DNA of 64,000 nucleotides from Prolixibacteraceae bacterium (lineage in GTDB: Bacteria > Bacteroidota > Bacteroidia > Bacteroidales > Prolixibacteraceae). Both the position numbers and the translations under genes were made by a program. Under the pieces are notes generated by a model that had not been told where the DNA came from, did not search any database, and was given only the letters and a program-made list of their open reading frames with translations. Positions 45,400 to 53,807 of the stretch are shown here, in pieces (the stretch's first letter is position 1; each line of letters begins with the position of its first letter). The stretch spans positions 1-64,000 of the forward strand of contig JAOARB010000007.1 in the NCBI GenBank assembly GCA_025210775.1, given 5' to 3'.

Positions 45400-46281
45400 A
45401 TGAAAGGAATCATATTAGCAGGTGGGTCTGGTACTCGCCTTTATCCATTGACACGTGTGGTCTCAAAACAGTTGTTGCCGATCTATGACAAACCGATGAT
45501 CTATTATCCTTTGTCTGTCTTGATGTTGGCGGGCATTCGTGAGGTATTGATTATCTCTACACCACAAGATCTCCCTCTTTTTAAAGAGTTACTTGGAGAT
45601 GGCAGTCAATTAGGCATGCGTTTTGAATATGTTGTACAGCCTTCTCCCGATGGATTGGCTCAAGCTTTTATTTTAGGAGAGGAATTTATTGGAGACGATG
45701 ATGTCTGTTTGGTTTTAGGGGATAATATCTTCTATGGAGCTGGTCTTCAAGGGACTTTGCAACAAGCATGTAAGACGGTTACCGAAGAACGAAAATCCGT
45801 TGTCTTTGGCTATTATGTCAATGATCCAGAGCGTTACGGTGTCGCTTGTTTTGATCACGATGGACATGTGACTTCTATTGAGGAGAAACCCAAAGAACCA
45901 AAATCCAACTATGCTGTCGTAGGACTCTATTTTTATACCAACGAGGTGATAAAGATTGCCAAAGAAGTGAAACCTTCATGGAGAGGTGAATTGGAAATTA
46001 CTTCTGTCAATCAAGCGTTTTTAGATAAAGGGGATCTAAAAGTAAACTTGATGGCTAGAGGATATGCTTGGTTAGATACAGGAACATATGATTCTATGGC
46101 CAATGCAACTCAGTTCGTTCAAGCCATTGAAACACGACAAGGGCAGAAGGTTTCGTGTATTGAAGAGATCGCATGGCGTAAAGGTTTTATTGATGACAAC
46201 CAGTTGTTAGAATTAGCCAAGCCAATGGAGAAAAACGCCTATGGTGTTTATCTTAAGCACCTGGTCGAGATCGGTATGTAA
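45400..46281 (+). CDS. rfbA: Glucose-1-phosphate thymidylyltransferase (copy 1)
   Basis: The product has 293 residues. The nucleotide motif [25 protein letters not shown] is at 8-32. [33 protein letters not shown] and LDTGTYDSM are family blocks. It makes dTDP-glucose from dTTP and glucose-1-phosphate, the substrate of the preceding rfbB. The first 117 residues match copy 2 (57358-58233) almost perfectly; then the two diverge abruptly ([16 protein letters not shown] against [16 protein letters not shown]). The gene ends just before the 69-bp tandem repeats, so the rfbB-rfbA pair probably forms its own transcript. Confidence 0.96.
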   Translation: MKGIILAGGSGTRLYPLTRVVSKQLLPIYDKPMIYYPLSVLMLAGIREVLIISTPQDLPLFKELLGDGSQLGMRFEYVVQPSPDGLAQAFILGEEFIGDDDVCLVLGDNIFYGAGLQGTLQQACKTVTEERKSVVFGYYVNDPERYGVACFDHDGHVTSIEEKPKEPKSNYAVVGLYFYTNEVIKIAKEVKPSWRGELEITSVNQAFLDKGDLKVNLMARGYAWLDTGTYDSMANATQFVQAIETRQGQKVSCIEEIAWRKGFIDDNQLLELAKPMEKNAYGVYLKHLVEIGM

Positions 46282-46303
46282 TATATTGTATGTTCAGCAA
46301 AAA

Positions 46304-46510
46304 GATATGGTGTGATGGTGGATAGAATACGGATCTCACGGATTTGAAAGGATTTTCGCGGATCTTTTATTTTATATTGTGTGATGGTGAATAGAACACG
46401 GATCTTGCAGATTTGAAATGATTTTCGCGGATCTTTTATTTGATATTGTGTGATGGTGAATAGAACACGGATTTCACGGATTTGAAATGATTTTCGCGGA
46501 TCTTTTGTTT
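46304..46510 (+). repeat. Three tandem 69-bp repeats (CACGGAT family)
   Basis: TGTGATGGTG recurs at 46311, 46380 and 46449, exactly 69 bases apart. Each unit reads GAACACGGATNTCACGGATT, then GAAANGATTTTCGCGGATCT, with few differences. The same unit occurs singly at 49553 and 53395 and inverted at 43035-43082. Confidence 0.93.
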
Positions 46511-46705
46511 TTAAATAACCGCCAAGGCGCAAATACGCGAATGTTTTTGATTTCGCGGTGTTTGGTCATTTAAAATAAAAATCCCGAAGGGATGACATAA
46601 TTGTAGCAAGCATCAATTACATCACAACAGAAACCCTGAAGGGGTGACATATTTGTAGAAGATATAATTATAGAAGACATAATTGTAGAAGATATTATTG
46701 TATAG
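46511..46705 (+). repeat. Composite intergenic repeat: CGCCAAGGCGC and CCCGAAGGG modules
   Basis: Module AACCGCCAAGGCGCAAATAC (46516-46535) is followed by TCGCGGTGTTTGGTCATTTA. Then come two CCC(G/T)GAAGGG-GTGACAT units (46581-46600 and 46633-46650), each running into ATAATTGTAGAAGA tandem bits. The same order recurs at 49618-49724 and 53460-53612. Confidence 0.88.
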
Positions 46706-46903
46706 CAATATATGACTTTGTCTTTTTACTACATCAAATACAACTATTCTAAATAATCGATAAACATAGTAATGTTATCGATATTTTATTTGGGAATTCC
46801 TTCCGCTTTGTTATTCAATGATTTATTAAAGATATGTTATAATAACAAATATCTTTAAACGTTTTTTAACGATTTGGCGCTTAGCTATTATCATAAATTG
46901 AAT
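46706..46903. other. AT-rich spacer before the wzc1 leader
   Basis: It has no gene and no repeat match in the window. A short perfect inverted motif around AAAGATATG...AAATATCTTT (near 46829-46858) is AT-rich and weak. Confidence 0.35.
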
Positions 46904-46911
46904 TAGATTTG
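46904..46911 (+). promoter_or_regulatory. Candidate -7 element of the first wzc transcript
   Basis: TAGATTTG matches TAnnTTTG exactly. A start about 7 bases on would leave a leader of about 175 bases that includes the structured region at 46970-47070. The -33 element is not clear. Confidence 0.42.
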
Positions 46912-46969
46912 ATGAAAATATGTTTTATTTAGAGTGTACTAGCAACTAAATGAAACTATTTGTGCTGTG

Positions 46970-47070
46970 TAGATACAAATGAATCATTTGGTTTCAAAAA
47001 TAAATTGGGACTGAAAGTGGCGAAGCTGTATCTAGCGGTCTGTATTAAAGACTGTAGATCGGCTTTTTTT
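46970..47070 (+). promoter_or_regulatory. Putative attenuator leader of wzc1 with GGCGAAGCTGTA box
   Basis: The box is at 47019-47030. ATCTA (47030-47034) and GTCT (47038-47041) pair with AGAC (47049-47052) and TAGAT (47055-47059), and a run of seven Ts follows (47064-47070): a terminator form 23 bases before the wzc1 ATG. An upstream TAGATAC (46970-46976) can pair instead with GTATCTA (47028-47034), which would break that terminator. The box recurs before wza (50000-50011). Confidence 0.55.
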
Positions 47071-47092
47071 ATATTAGCATTACTACTACAAT

Positions 47093-49507
47093 ATGACTAT
47101 AAATAGTTCTTCGTGGAATGAGGGGACACCTGTGGTTCCGATGGATCTAAAAAAGATATTTCAGGCTTTATATTCAAAGAAATTATGGATTATAGCTTCT
47201 TTTGGATTGTTCCTGTTTTTAGGTGTTCTCTATAGTTTAACGAGGCCTTCGGTTTATCAATCGGAAGCTCTTTTTATGGTAGAGGAAGAGAAGGGGCATG
47301 CGACAGAACAGATGGCACAAATGATGACAGGGTTTGAGCTAGGTGGTGCTTCCAGTTCATTTGATAATCAGATGGCTTTGATCAAGTCATACGATTTAAT
47401 TTCTCGTGTCGTAGAAAACTTAGATTTGGATTTGGTGATAGATAAGCAAGGTCTTTTGAAATCATCTTATTGTTATAAAGAGTATCCTTTTAAGATTACT
47501 TTTGATCCTTCTATAGCTCAGCCTTTGGGCCATTTTGCTTCATTAACAAAAGTGAGTTTGAACCAGTGGCAACTAGATATTCATAAAGGAGATTATTCTA
47601 CCACTACTATCGTTTCGGATAAAACCCCAAAGAGACATCTGATTTTTGAACAGCATCTTTTTAATGATGATGTCATTATCCATCAATCTTCTGTTGCTTT
47701 TTCACTGAAATTACTTTCTGGTAAAGAAAAAGAGGTGCCTGTGGGTACTACCTATTCTATTCAATTGCGTTCGACTGATGATTGGGTGAAATATTTCTTA
47801 AGTCACCTTACGGTTGCACCAATATCAAAAAAGACTTCCATTGTAAAATTGCAGTGTAAATCATCTGTTCCTTCATTGGGGGTTGATTTTTTAAATCAGT
47901 TGATGGCCCAATTGAGGAAAGAAGAGTTGGTCTTTCGTAATAGAAAAGCGGATGGAGTGATTGAATTTATTGACAATCAGTTGGTACATCTATCTGATTC
48001 GCTAAGACGAACAGAGAAGAGAATATCTTTATTTCAACAACAGCATGCTGTGGTTGGATTAGACAAACAGGCTGTAGTATTATATGATAAGATTCAAGAT
48101 ATTGAATCATCAAGAATGAAAGAGCAACTTTGTCTTCGTTATGGTGCTTATCTAAATCGTTATCTTAAAGAGCATATTGAAGGAACAGCGCTTTCTCCTT
48201 CGATGATGGGGGTGGATGATCTCTTGATGCAGAAAGAGGTGGAGAAATTGAATAAGATACAAACAGCGTATGCCATTGAAAAAGGGAAGATTTTGACTAA
48301 CCCATCGGAGTTAATGCGTTTGGACACTTTAAAAAGTGCTTTGTATTTTAAGTTGTCTAATTTAATAGGAGAGTGGGAACAGCAACACCAACAGCGCTTG
48401 TCTCAACATAATACAGAGAGAACAAAATTGTTAACTCATCTGCGATCGTTGCCTGACATGGAACGTCGTTTCCAAGAGTTGCAACGTCATTATAAAGTAC
48501 AGGCATCTATCTATGATTATTTGTTGATGCAACGTACGACTTCTCAAATAGCTAAGGCTTCAAATAGAGCTAAAGGTAGTGTGGTGGAAGCTTCTCGTTT
48601 GGATTCTACCGTTAAAGTGGCACCAAAGAAACCGCTTTTAATATTGGTGTTTGCTTTTCTAGGTTTGGCTCTTCCGATTGGGACAATTATTTTATTCTAT
48701 TTCTTGGGAGATAAGATTTGTGATATCCATTCCTTGCAAAGTGAGGTAGAGAATCAAGAGATTATTACAGTGGGACACAGTCGTTGTGGACCTAAACCAG
48801 TTATTTTTGATCCTTTATCAGTAGTATCCGAACAGTTCTATCAGATACGAACGATATTGGATGGTAGAAGAACTAATTTTGGTCGAGGAGAGATCTATCT
48901 TGTTAGCTCTGCTTATGCTGGAGAAGGGAAGACTTTTGCTTCGGTGAACTTAGCTCTTACTTATGCCAAGAGAGGGGTAAAAGTGTTACTTATTGGTGCG
49001 GATTTAAGAAAGCCTCGTTTGCAAAATTTATTAGACCATAGTTCTGAAAATGGCTTGATAGACTATCTGGAGGGAGCTGTTGAGGTTGAAGATATTGTTC
49101 CTCAGGGAAGTGAAGAAGGGTTAGATCTTCTTCTCTCAGGTCGTTTAGGTAAAGACAATCCTGCCGATTTGCTTTCTTCTTTGCGCATGCGTGCGTTATT
49201 GAAATATTATCGTCAACATTATGATATTATTTTATTGGATAGTGCTCCATTAGGGATGGTGCCAGATACTTTATCTCTTTTGGGGGTATGCGATAGAATG
49301 CTTTTTGTAGTACGTCGTGGTGTGACACAAAAACGTAATTTCTCTTCTGTTTGGGAATATATCAAAGAACATAACCCAGCACTGTTGGTCGATTTTATAT
49401 TAAATGACGTTCCTGGTCCAACCTATTATCATAGAGACCAAGAAACGCGAATCGGTTTTTATCAAAAAATAAAAAAACGTATTAAGCATCAAATATATTC
49501 GTCGTAG
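47093..49507 (+). CDS. wzc: Wzc-type polysaccharide co-polymerase/tyrosine autokinase (1 of 3)
   Basis: The product has 804 residues. A cytoplasmic lead is followed by a first membrane span (about 31-50), a Wzz-type periplasmic domain (RPSVYQSEALFMVEEEKG) with long coiled coil (residues 280-480), and a second span (LLILVFAFLGLALPIGTIILFYFL). The C-terminal BY-kinase domain has Walker A AYAGEGKT (about 607-614), Walker A' LLIGADLRKPR and Walker B DIILLDSAPLG. Such proteins set chain length and gate export together with Wza. The tail has only scattered Tyr (TYYHRD, GFYQK, QIYSS), unlike the Gly-Tyr tails of the other two paralogs. It follows a structured leader and stands apart from wza by 600 bases of repeats. 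Confidence 0.92.
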   Translation: MTINSSSWNEGTPVVPMDLKKIFQALYSKKLWIIASFGLFLFLGVLYSLTRPSVYQSEALFMVEEEKGHATEQMAQMMTGFELGGASSSFDNQMALIKSYDLISRVVENLDLDLVIDKQGLLKSSYCYKEYPFKITFDPSIAQPLGHFASLTKVSLNQWQLDIHKGDYSTTTIVSDKTPKRHLIFEQHLFNDDVIIHQSSVAFSLKLLSGKEKEVPVGTTYSIQLRSTDDWVKYFLSHLTVAPISKKTSIVKLQCKSSVPSLGVDFLNQLMAQLRKEELVFRNRKADGVIEFIDNQLVHLSDSLRRTEKRISLFQQQHAVVGLDKQAVVLYDKIQDIESSRMKEQLCLRYGAYLNRYLKEHIEGTALSPSMMGVDDLLMQKEVEKLNKIQTAYAIEKGKILTNPSELMRLDTLKSALYFKLSNLIGEWEQQHQQRLSQHNTERTKLLTHLRSLPDMERRFQELQRHYKVQASIYDYLLMQRTTSQIAKASNRAKGSVVEASRLDSTVKVAPKKPLLILVFAFLGLALPIGTIILFYFLGDKICDIHSLQSEVENQEIITVGHSRCGPKPVIFDPLSVVSEQFYQIRTILDGRRTNFGRGEIYLVSSAYAGEGKTFASVNLALTYAKRGVKVLLIGADLRKPRLQNLLDHSSENGLIDYLEGAVEVEDIVPQGSEEGLDLLLSGRLGKDNPADLLSSLRMRALLKYYRQHYDIILLDSAPLGMVPDTLSLLGVCDRMLFVVRRGVTQKRNFSSVWEYIKEHNPALLVDFILNDVPGPTYYHRDQETRIGFYQKIKKRIKHQIYSS

Positions 49508-49508
49508 G

Positions 49509-49745
49509 ATGCAGACCCATGTGTCTGCCCATTTTAATCAAAACGATATTGCGTGATGGTGAATAGAACACGGATTTCACGGATTTGAAAGGATTTTCGC
49601 GGATTTTTTGTTTAAAAATAACCGCCAAGGCGCAAAGACGCGAATGTTTTTGATTTCGCCGTGTTTGATCATTTAAATAAAATCCCGAAGGGGTGACATA
49701 ATTGTAGAAGACATAATTGTATATTGCGTGATGATAAATTTTAAC
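49509..49745 (+). repeat. Composite intergenic repeat with GCAGAC hairpin
   Basis: It begins with GCAGAC-CCATGT-GTCTGC (49511-49528), a hairpin right after wzc1 that might end its transcript. It then has the CACGGAT unit (49553-49605), the CGCCAAGGCGC module (49618-49676) and CCCGAAGGGGTGACATAATT (49682-49701). An inverted relative is at 42905-43146. Confidence 0.88.
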
Positions 49746-49903
49746 ACGGATATTTGTTTGATGATTTATACAAAATCGTAAATTTTATCATTTTGAAAAA
49801 AATTTATCAAAAAAAATGATCTGATAAAATACATGTATTGGATTGATTGATAAATCAGATATCATAATGTAATGTTTCTTTATTATTAAAAAGCTACCAT
49901 TCA

Positions 49904-49935
49904 TTTGTCAGTTCTGTAAATAAGTGTTAATTTTA
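49904..49935 (+). promoter_or_regulatory. Bacteroidota-type promoter for wza-wzc2
   Basis: TTTG (49904-49907), a 20-base spacer, then TAATTTTA (49928-49935), which is one mismatch from TAnnTTTG. The expected start is near 49942, about 160 bases before the wza ATG. Confidence 0.5.
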
Positions 49936-49980
49936 ATTTAATCTAATCTAATCAAAATAAATATTCTTGCTTGTTCTCAA

Positions 49981-50040
49981 ATGGTTATGGGGATGAGGAG
50001 GCGAAGCTGTAAATAAGCCATACCATTTGGATGGTTATGG
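49981..50040 (+). promoter_or_regulatory. Structured leader of wza with GGCGAAGCTGTA box
   Basis: The box is at 50000-50011. CCATACCAT (50018-50026) can pair with ATGGTTATGG at 50031-50040 (one bulge, 4-base loop) or with an identical ATGGTTATGG at 49981-49990. The layout is that of the wzc1 leader: upstream arm copy, box, left arm, right arm. No T run follows here, so termination is not implied. Confidence 0.5.
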
Positions 50041-50104
50041 ATCTAAATAAAAACTTCATCAAAGGCATATGCATGTCTTTATTCTTTATTAAAGAAAATA
50101 ATCC

Positions 50105-50878
50105 ATGTATTGTAAACAATATTTAAAGCATATCTTATTTGTGGTAGTAGCTATTTTGCTTTTTGCTGCATGTACATCAAAGAAACAGTTGGTTTATTTA
50201 CAATCGGCAACTAAAGATGCAGATTCAACGCAATTGTCTGTTCCAGCGATATCACCATATCAAATTAAGGTGGGTGATCGTATTTATATATTGGTTTCTT
50301 CTATAGATCCTCAGACCAATGCCATATTCCAAAGTAATAGTTCTAATACTTTAACTTCGGAAGCTTCTATTGACTTGGTATCCTATCAAGTAAGGGAAGA
50401 TGGAAAAGTAAATTATCCTTTTATTGGAGAAATAACTGTTGCGGACAAGACGTTACTTCAAGTACAACAAGATATTACACAGAAGGTGCAAGCATTGGTG
50501 CCTCAAGCATCGGTGGTTGTAAAGATGGTTAACCGTTCTATCACTGTTTTAGGTGAGGTTCGTCGCCCAGGAAGATATACGGTGTTTAAAGATCAGATGA
50601 CTATTTTTGAAGCGTTAGGATTTGCTGGTGATATTACGGACTATGGATCACGCAAACGTGTTAAAATTGTTCGAAAGATGGGTTCTGAACAGAAAGTGTG
50701 GAATATCGACTTAACCCAAGAGCAGTTGTTGGCTGATGCCCATATGATGGTGCAACCAAGTGACATTATTTATGTAGAGCCTACAAGTAAGGTATATGGT
50801 AAAAAGACCTTTAGTATAGCACTGGTGTTAACTACTATCTCTACTTTTGTGGCTTTATATGCTACGTTCTTGAAATAA
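50105..50878 (+). CDS. wza: Wza-type polysaccharide export lipoprotein
   Basis: The product has 257 residues. The lipoprotein signal ends VVAILLFAAC, followed by TSKKQLVYLQ. A Poly_export domain (YQIKVGDRIYILVSSIDPQT, VREDGKVNYPFIGEITVADKTL) is followed by an SLBB domain (ITVLGEVRRPGRYTVFKDQMTIFEALGFAGDIT). The end is a hydrophobic helix (FSIALVLTTISTFVALYATFL), as in the Bacteroidota form. It forms the outer-membrane channel for the polymer, docking on Wzc. The next gene, wzc2, begins 28 bases later, so the two share a transcript. It is the only Wza in the window although there are three Wzc paralogs. Confidence 0.94.
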   Translation: MYCKQYLKHILFVVVAILLFAACTSKKQLVYLQSATKDADSTQLSVPAISPYQIKVGDRIYILVSSIDPQTNAIFQSNSSNTLTSEASIDLVSYQVREDGKVNYPFIGEITVADKTLLQVQQDITQKVQALVPQASVVVKMVNRSITVLGEVRRPGRYTVFKDQMTIFEALGFAGDITDYGSRKRVKIVRKMGSEQKVWNIDLTQEQLLADAHMMVQPSDIIYVEPTSKVYGKKTFSIALVLTTISTFVALYATFLK

Positions 50879-50906
50879 TGGAAGCAAAAAGAAATTTGTT
50901 AGAAGA

Positions 50907-53375
50907 ATGCAGATGAATAATATGGGAGGAAGAGGAGTAGAGGGTGCTTTTGAGATTCAAACGATTGATTATCGAAAGATATTTTTCTCTTTATGGCGAA
51001 GGAAAGTGTGGTTTATTCTCTCTATTGCCATTGCCATTATCTTAGGTTGGTTTTATAATCGTTATCAAGTTCGTACCTATCGTGTTTCCTCAAAATGTCT
51101 TATTGAAGAAGAAAACAAAGGGTTGGCATCTGACTTGTCGATGGAAGCGATGACACAAGGTTTTGAATTAAAATCGGGTTATTCTCATTTTGATAATCAG
51201 CTGGTTTTGATCAAGTCGTATGGAGTCTTGGAGGAGGCTGTAATACGTATGAAGCAGAAGGCGGCCATCTTCGTAGAAGGAAATGTGGTTAAAAGGCGTA
51301 TTTTTGAGAATGCTCCTTTTCTTTTTGATTGTAATACAGAAGTGCCACAGATTATAGGAACTGTTGGACATCTTGAATATCTTGGGGATCATAAATGGCA
51401 TTTTACTTCTGTTAAATCTGAAACACCTTTATTTCAATATAATTTTTCGCAAAGACAAAAATTATCCACTTTATCTTTTGGGCATGATATAGATACTGTT
51501 TTTGTAGATCATTTACATCTTCAACGACCGGGGATGGATTTTCATATCTCCTCTGTAGATTCAAGGTTGCGTTCTTTGGCTATAGGTTCGAAATATGAGG
51601 TGTGTTTATATGATTATCATTGGTGGGTCAACTATTATAAAGGTCAGCTTGCTGTCTCTCCTTTATCGAAAGAGACTACGATATTAAAGTTTTCTATGAT
51701 TACGGCTACACCTAAAGAGGGAGTTGCCTTTTTGGATACTTTGATGCAGACGGTGGTAGATAGAGGATTAATGAAGAAAAACGAAGTGGCTGATAGAACA
51801 ATCTCTTTTGTTAACCAACAGTTAAAACAGTTATCTTCAGAATTGTCTCAAACAGAAGCCGATTTGGCTACTTTTCAGGCTGAGAATAAGATGGTGAAAC
51901 TGTCGCAGCAAGCAGAAGCAGTATATGGTAAGATGCAATCCTTAGAAACCGACAAGAAGAAGATGGAGATGCGTTTGCGTTATTATCGTTACTTACAAAC
52001 ATACCTGCAAAAACGTAGTCGTGAAGGATTATTAACCCCTTCTAGTATGGGGATTGAAGATCCTTTGATGTTCTCTATGGTGGGACAGATAAACAAATTG
52101 CTAGATGAGCAAACGGTATTGCAAAAAGCTGGGGTTACCAATATGCAACGTCTCTCTACAATAAAAAACGAGCTACAACATCTGACTGTGACATTAAATG
52201 AAAATGTGCATCAGATGATTCATAATATCTCTTTGCAAAAGGACGGTGTTGAACAACGTATGCAACAGATGAGTGCGGATATGCAATCTTTACCAGAGGT
52301 GGAGCGTACTTATTTAAATATACAAAGGAAGTTTAAAGTAAATGACAATATCTATAGTTATCTTTTGCAAAGACGTACTGAGGCTTCTATTACCAAAGCT
52401 TCGAATACCTCTAATGTAAGTGTTGTGGAGGTAGCTAGACAAGACAGTAATACTCCTGTATCACCAAAGGTGATGATTAACTATTTGGTCTTTATTTTGT
52501 TGGGAGTTATGTTGCCTACCATTGCCGTGATGATTGAGATCTATTTCTTTGATCATATCGTTGGTCTTAGTGACATGAAAGAGTTGGTGGGGGTTGCTCC
52601 ACTGGCTATGATTGGTCATTCTAATTGTGGAGTCAAGCCTGTACTGACAGATGCAGATACAGAGATTTCTGAGCAATTTCGAGCTTTAAGGGTTCGTTTG
52701 GCTCATGCTTTTAAAGACAATACAGCCCCGGTGTTTTTATTCACGTCTACTTTAGCTGGAGATGGAAAGAGCTTTGTTTCTATTAATACGGCATTGAGTT
52801 TTGCTCTTTTAGGTAAAAAGACTGTGCTAATTGGAGCCGACTTAAGAAAGCCTCGACTTCAGTCTGAATTTGAAGATGGTCATGGTGTGGGATTGTCTGA
52901 ATTTCTTTCTGGAGAGGTGGATAATATTTATGAGATTATTCGACCTCAAGAGAATACTCCTTTAGATGTGATCTTTTCAGGATCTTATGGACAAGAAAGT
53001 CCTGTAGATCTGTTATCTCATGGTCGCATGGGAATATTGCTGACGGAATTAAAAAAGAGCTACGATTATATTTTAATAGATACAGCTCCTTTGGGAATAT
53101 CTTTTGATACTTTTAATTTATTAAATAGAGCAGATCAAGTGATCTATGTCTCACGTTCACACAAAACTCCTAAGAGTAAGATTAAGAATGTGCGAGAGCA
53201 GATGAAGAAATATCTTCCGAATAGTAAAATTGGTTATGTGATCAATGATGCTTCTAGCAAAGAAGGAGCATATGGTTACGGCTACGGCTATGGTTACGGC
53301 TACAGTTGTGGTTATGGACAGGAGAAAAAGAAGAATAAATGTTTACATCGCATCATATCCCGAGTAAAGAAATGA
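50907..53375 (+). CDS. wzc: Wzc-type tyrosine autokinase with Gly-Tyr tail (2 of 3)
   Basis: The product has 822 residues (820 from the next ATG). The Wzz domain opens IDYRKIFFSLWRRKVWFILSIAIAIILGWFYNRYQVRTYRVSSKCL. A coiled-coil middle is followed by a second span (YLVFILLGVMLPTIAVMIEIYFF). The kinase domain has Walker A TLAGDGKS (near 614-621), Walker A' VLIGADLRKPR and Walker B YILIDTAPLG. The C-terminus is AYGYGYGYGYGYSCGYG before a basic end, with seven Tyr for autophosphorylation. Wzc phosphorylation cycles control octamer assembly and polymer export. It is co-transcribed with wza. No partner phosphatase (Wzb/PHP type) is in the window. Confidence 0.94.
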   Translation: MQMNNMGGRGVEGAFEIQTIDYRKIFFSLWRRKVWFILSIAIAIILGWFYNRYQVRTYRVSSKCLIEEENKGLASDLSMEAMTQGFELKSGYSHFDNQLVLIKSYGVLEEAVIRMKQKAAIFVEGNVVKRRIFENAPFLFDCNTEVPQIIGTVGHLEYLGDHKWHFTSVKSETPLFQYNFSQRQKLSTLSFGHDIDTVFVDHLHLQRPGMDFHISSVDSRLRSLAIGSKYEVCLYDYHWWVNYYKGQLAVSPLSKETTILKFSMITATPKEGVAFLDTLMQTVVDRGLMKKNEVADRTISFVNQQLKQLSSELSQTEADLATFQAENKMVKLSQQAEAVYGKMQSLETDKKKMEMRLRYYRYLQTYLQKRSREGLLTPSSMGIEDPLMFSMVGQINKLLDEQTVLQKAGVTNMQRLSTIKNELQHLTVTLNENVHQMIHNISLQKDGVEQRMQQMSADMQSLPEVERTYLNIQRKFKVNDNIYSYLLQRRTEASITKASNTSNVSVVEVARQDSNTPVSPKVMINYLVFILLGVMLPTIAVMIEIYFFDHIVGLSDMKELVGVAPLAMIGHSNCGVKPVLTDADTEISEQFRALRVRLAHAFKDNTAPVFLFTSTLAGDGKSFVSINTALSFALLGKKTVLIGADLRKPRLQSEFEDGHGVGLSEFLSGEVDNIYEIIRPQENTPLDVIFSGSYGQESPVDLLSHGRMGILLTELKKSYDYILIDTAPLGISFDTFNLLNRADQVIYVSRSHKTPKSKIKNVREQMKKYLPNSKIGYVINDASSKEGAYGYGYGYGYGYSCGYGQEKKKNKCLHRIISRVKK
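53271..53318 (+). repeat. Hexamer repeat tract coding Gly-Tyr tail of Wzc2
   Basis: GG(T/C)TA(T/C) units follow each other through TATGGTTACGGCTACGGCTA, with one AGTTGT interruption. Changes by whole units would keep frame and alter the number of Tyr residues. Confidence 0.85.
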
Positions 53376-53387
53376 CGTTTTGTAACG

Positions 53388-53640
53388 ATATTGCGTTATG
53401 GTGAATAGAACACGGATCTCACGGATTTGAAAGGATTTTCGCGGATCTTTTGTTTTAAAATAACCGTCAAGGTGTGAATGTTTTTGATTTCTCTGTGTTT
53501 GATCATTTAAAATAAAATCCCGAAGGGATGACATAACTGTAGCAAGCATCAATAACATCATAACCGAAACCCCGAAGGGGTGACATAATTGTAGAAGACA
53601 TAATTGTATATTGCGTAATGGTTGGATTTTCACACGGATT
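53388..53640 (+). repeat. Composite intergenic repeat between wzc2 and wzc3
   Basis: The CACGGAT unit (53395-53456), a shortened CGTCAAGGTG module (53460-53506) and two CCCGAAGGG-GTGACAT units (53518-53537 and 53571-53590) occur in that order. The CCCGAAGGG part is nearly the same as 46577-46670, including GTAGCAAGCATCAA between the units. The 167 bases that follow (to 53807) are AT-rich with no feature and must hold any wzc3 promoter. Confidence 0.88.
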
Positions 53641-53807
53641 TACATGTATCCAATCGGATTTTATTCGTTTATTTTTAATGAAATTACGAAATATTGATGT
53701 CTTGATTGAATTTACTCTATTAACGATAATAACTGTAATAATTTTTAATTATAATATATATGCTCTACCTTTAAGTAAATAGTTCCTTACACGAATTCCT
53801 TAGAAAT

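Noticed and set aside
44332..46281. dTDP-rhamnose pathway
   Set aside because: rfbC and rfbD are absent from both rfbB-rfbA sets in the window; the adjacent aminotransferase fits an amino sugar better.
46304..46510. CRISPR-like array
   Set aside because: The units are directly adjacent with almost no unique spacer, there are only three, and no cas gene is near.
46248..46532. 94-residue minus-strand frame with three near-identical 23-residue repeats
   Set aside because: It is the reverse reading of the 69-bp tandem repeats and runs into the end of rfbA; a similar frame at 53343-53633 is also just repeat DNA. No start context or family feature.
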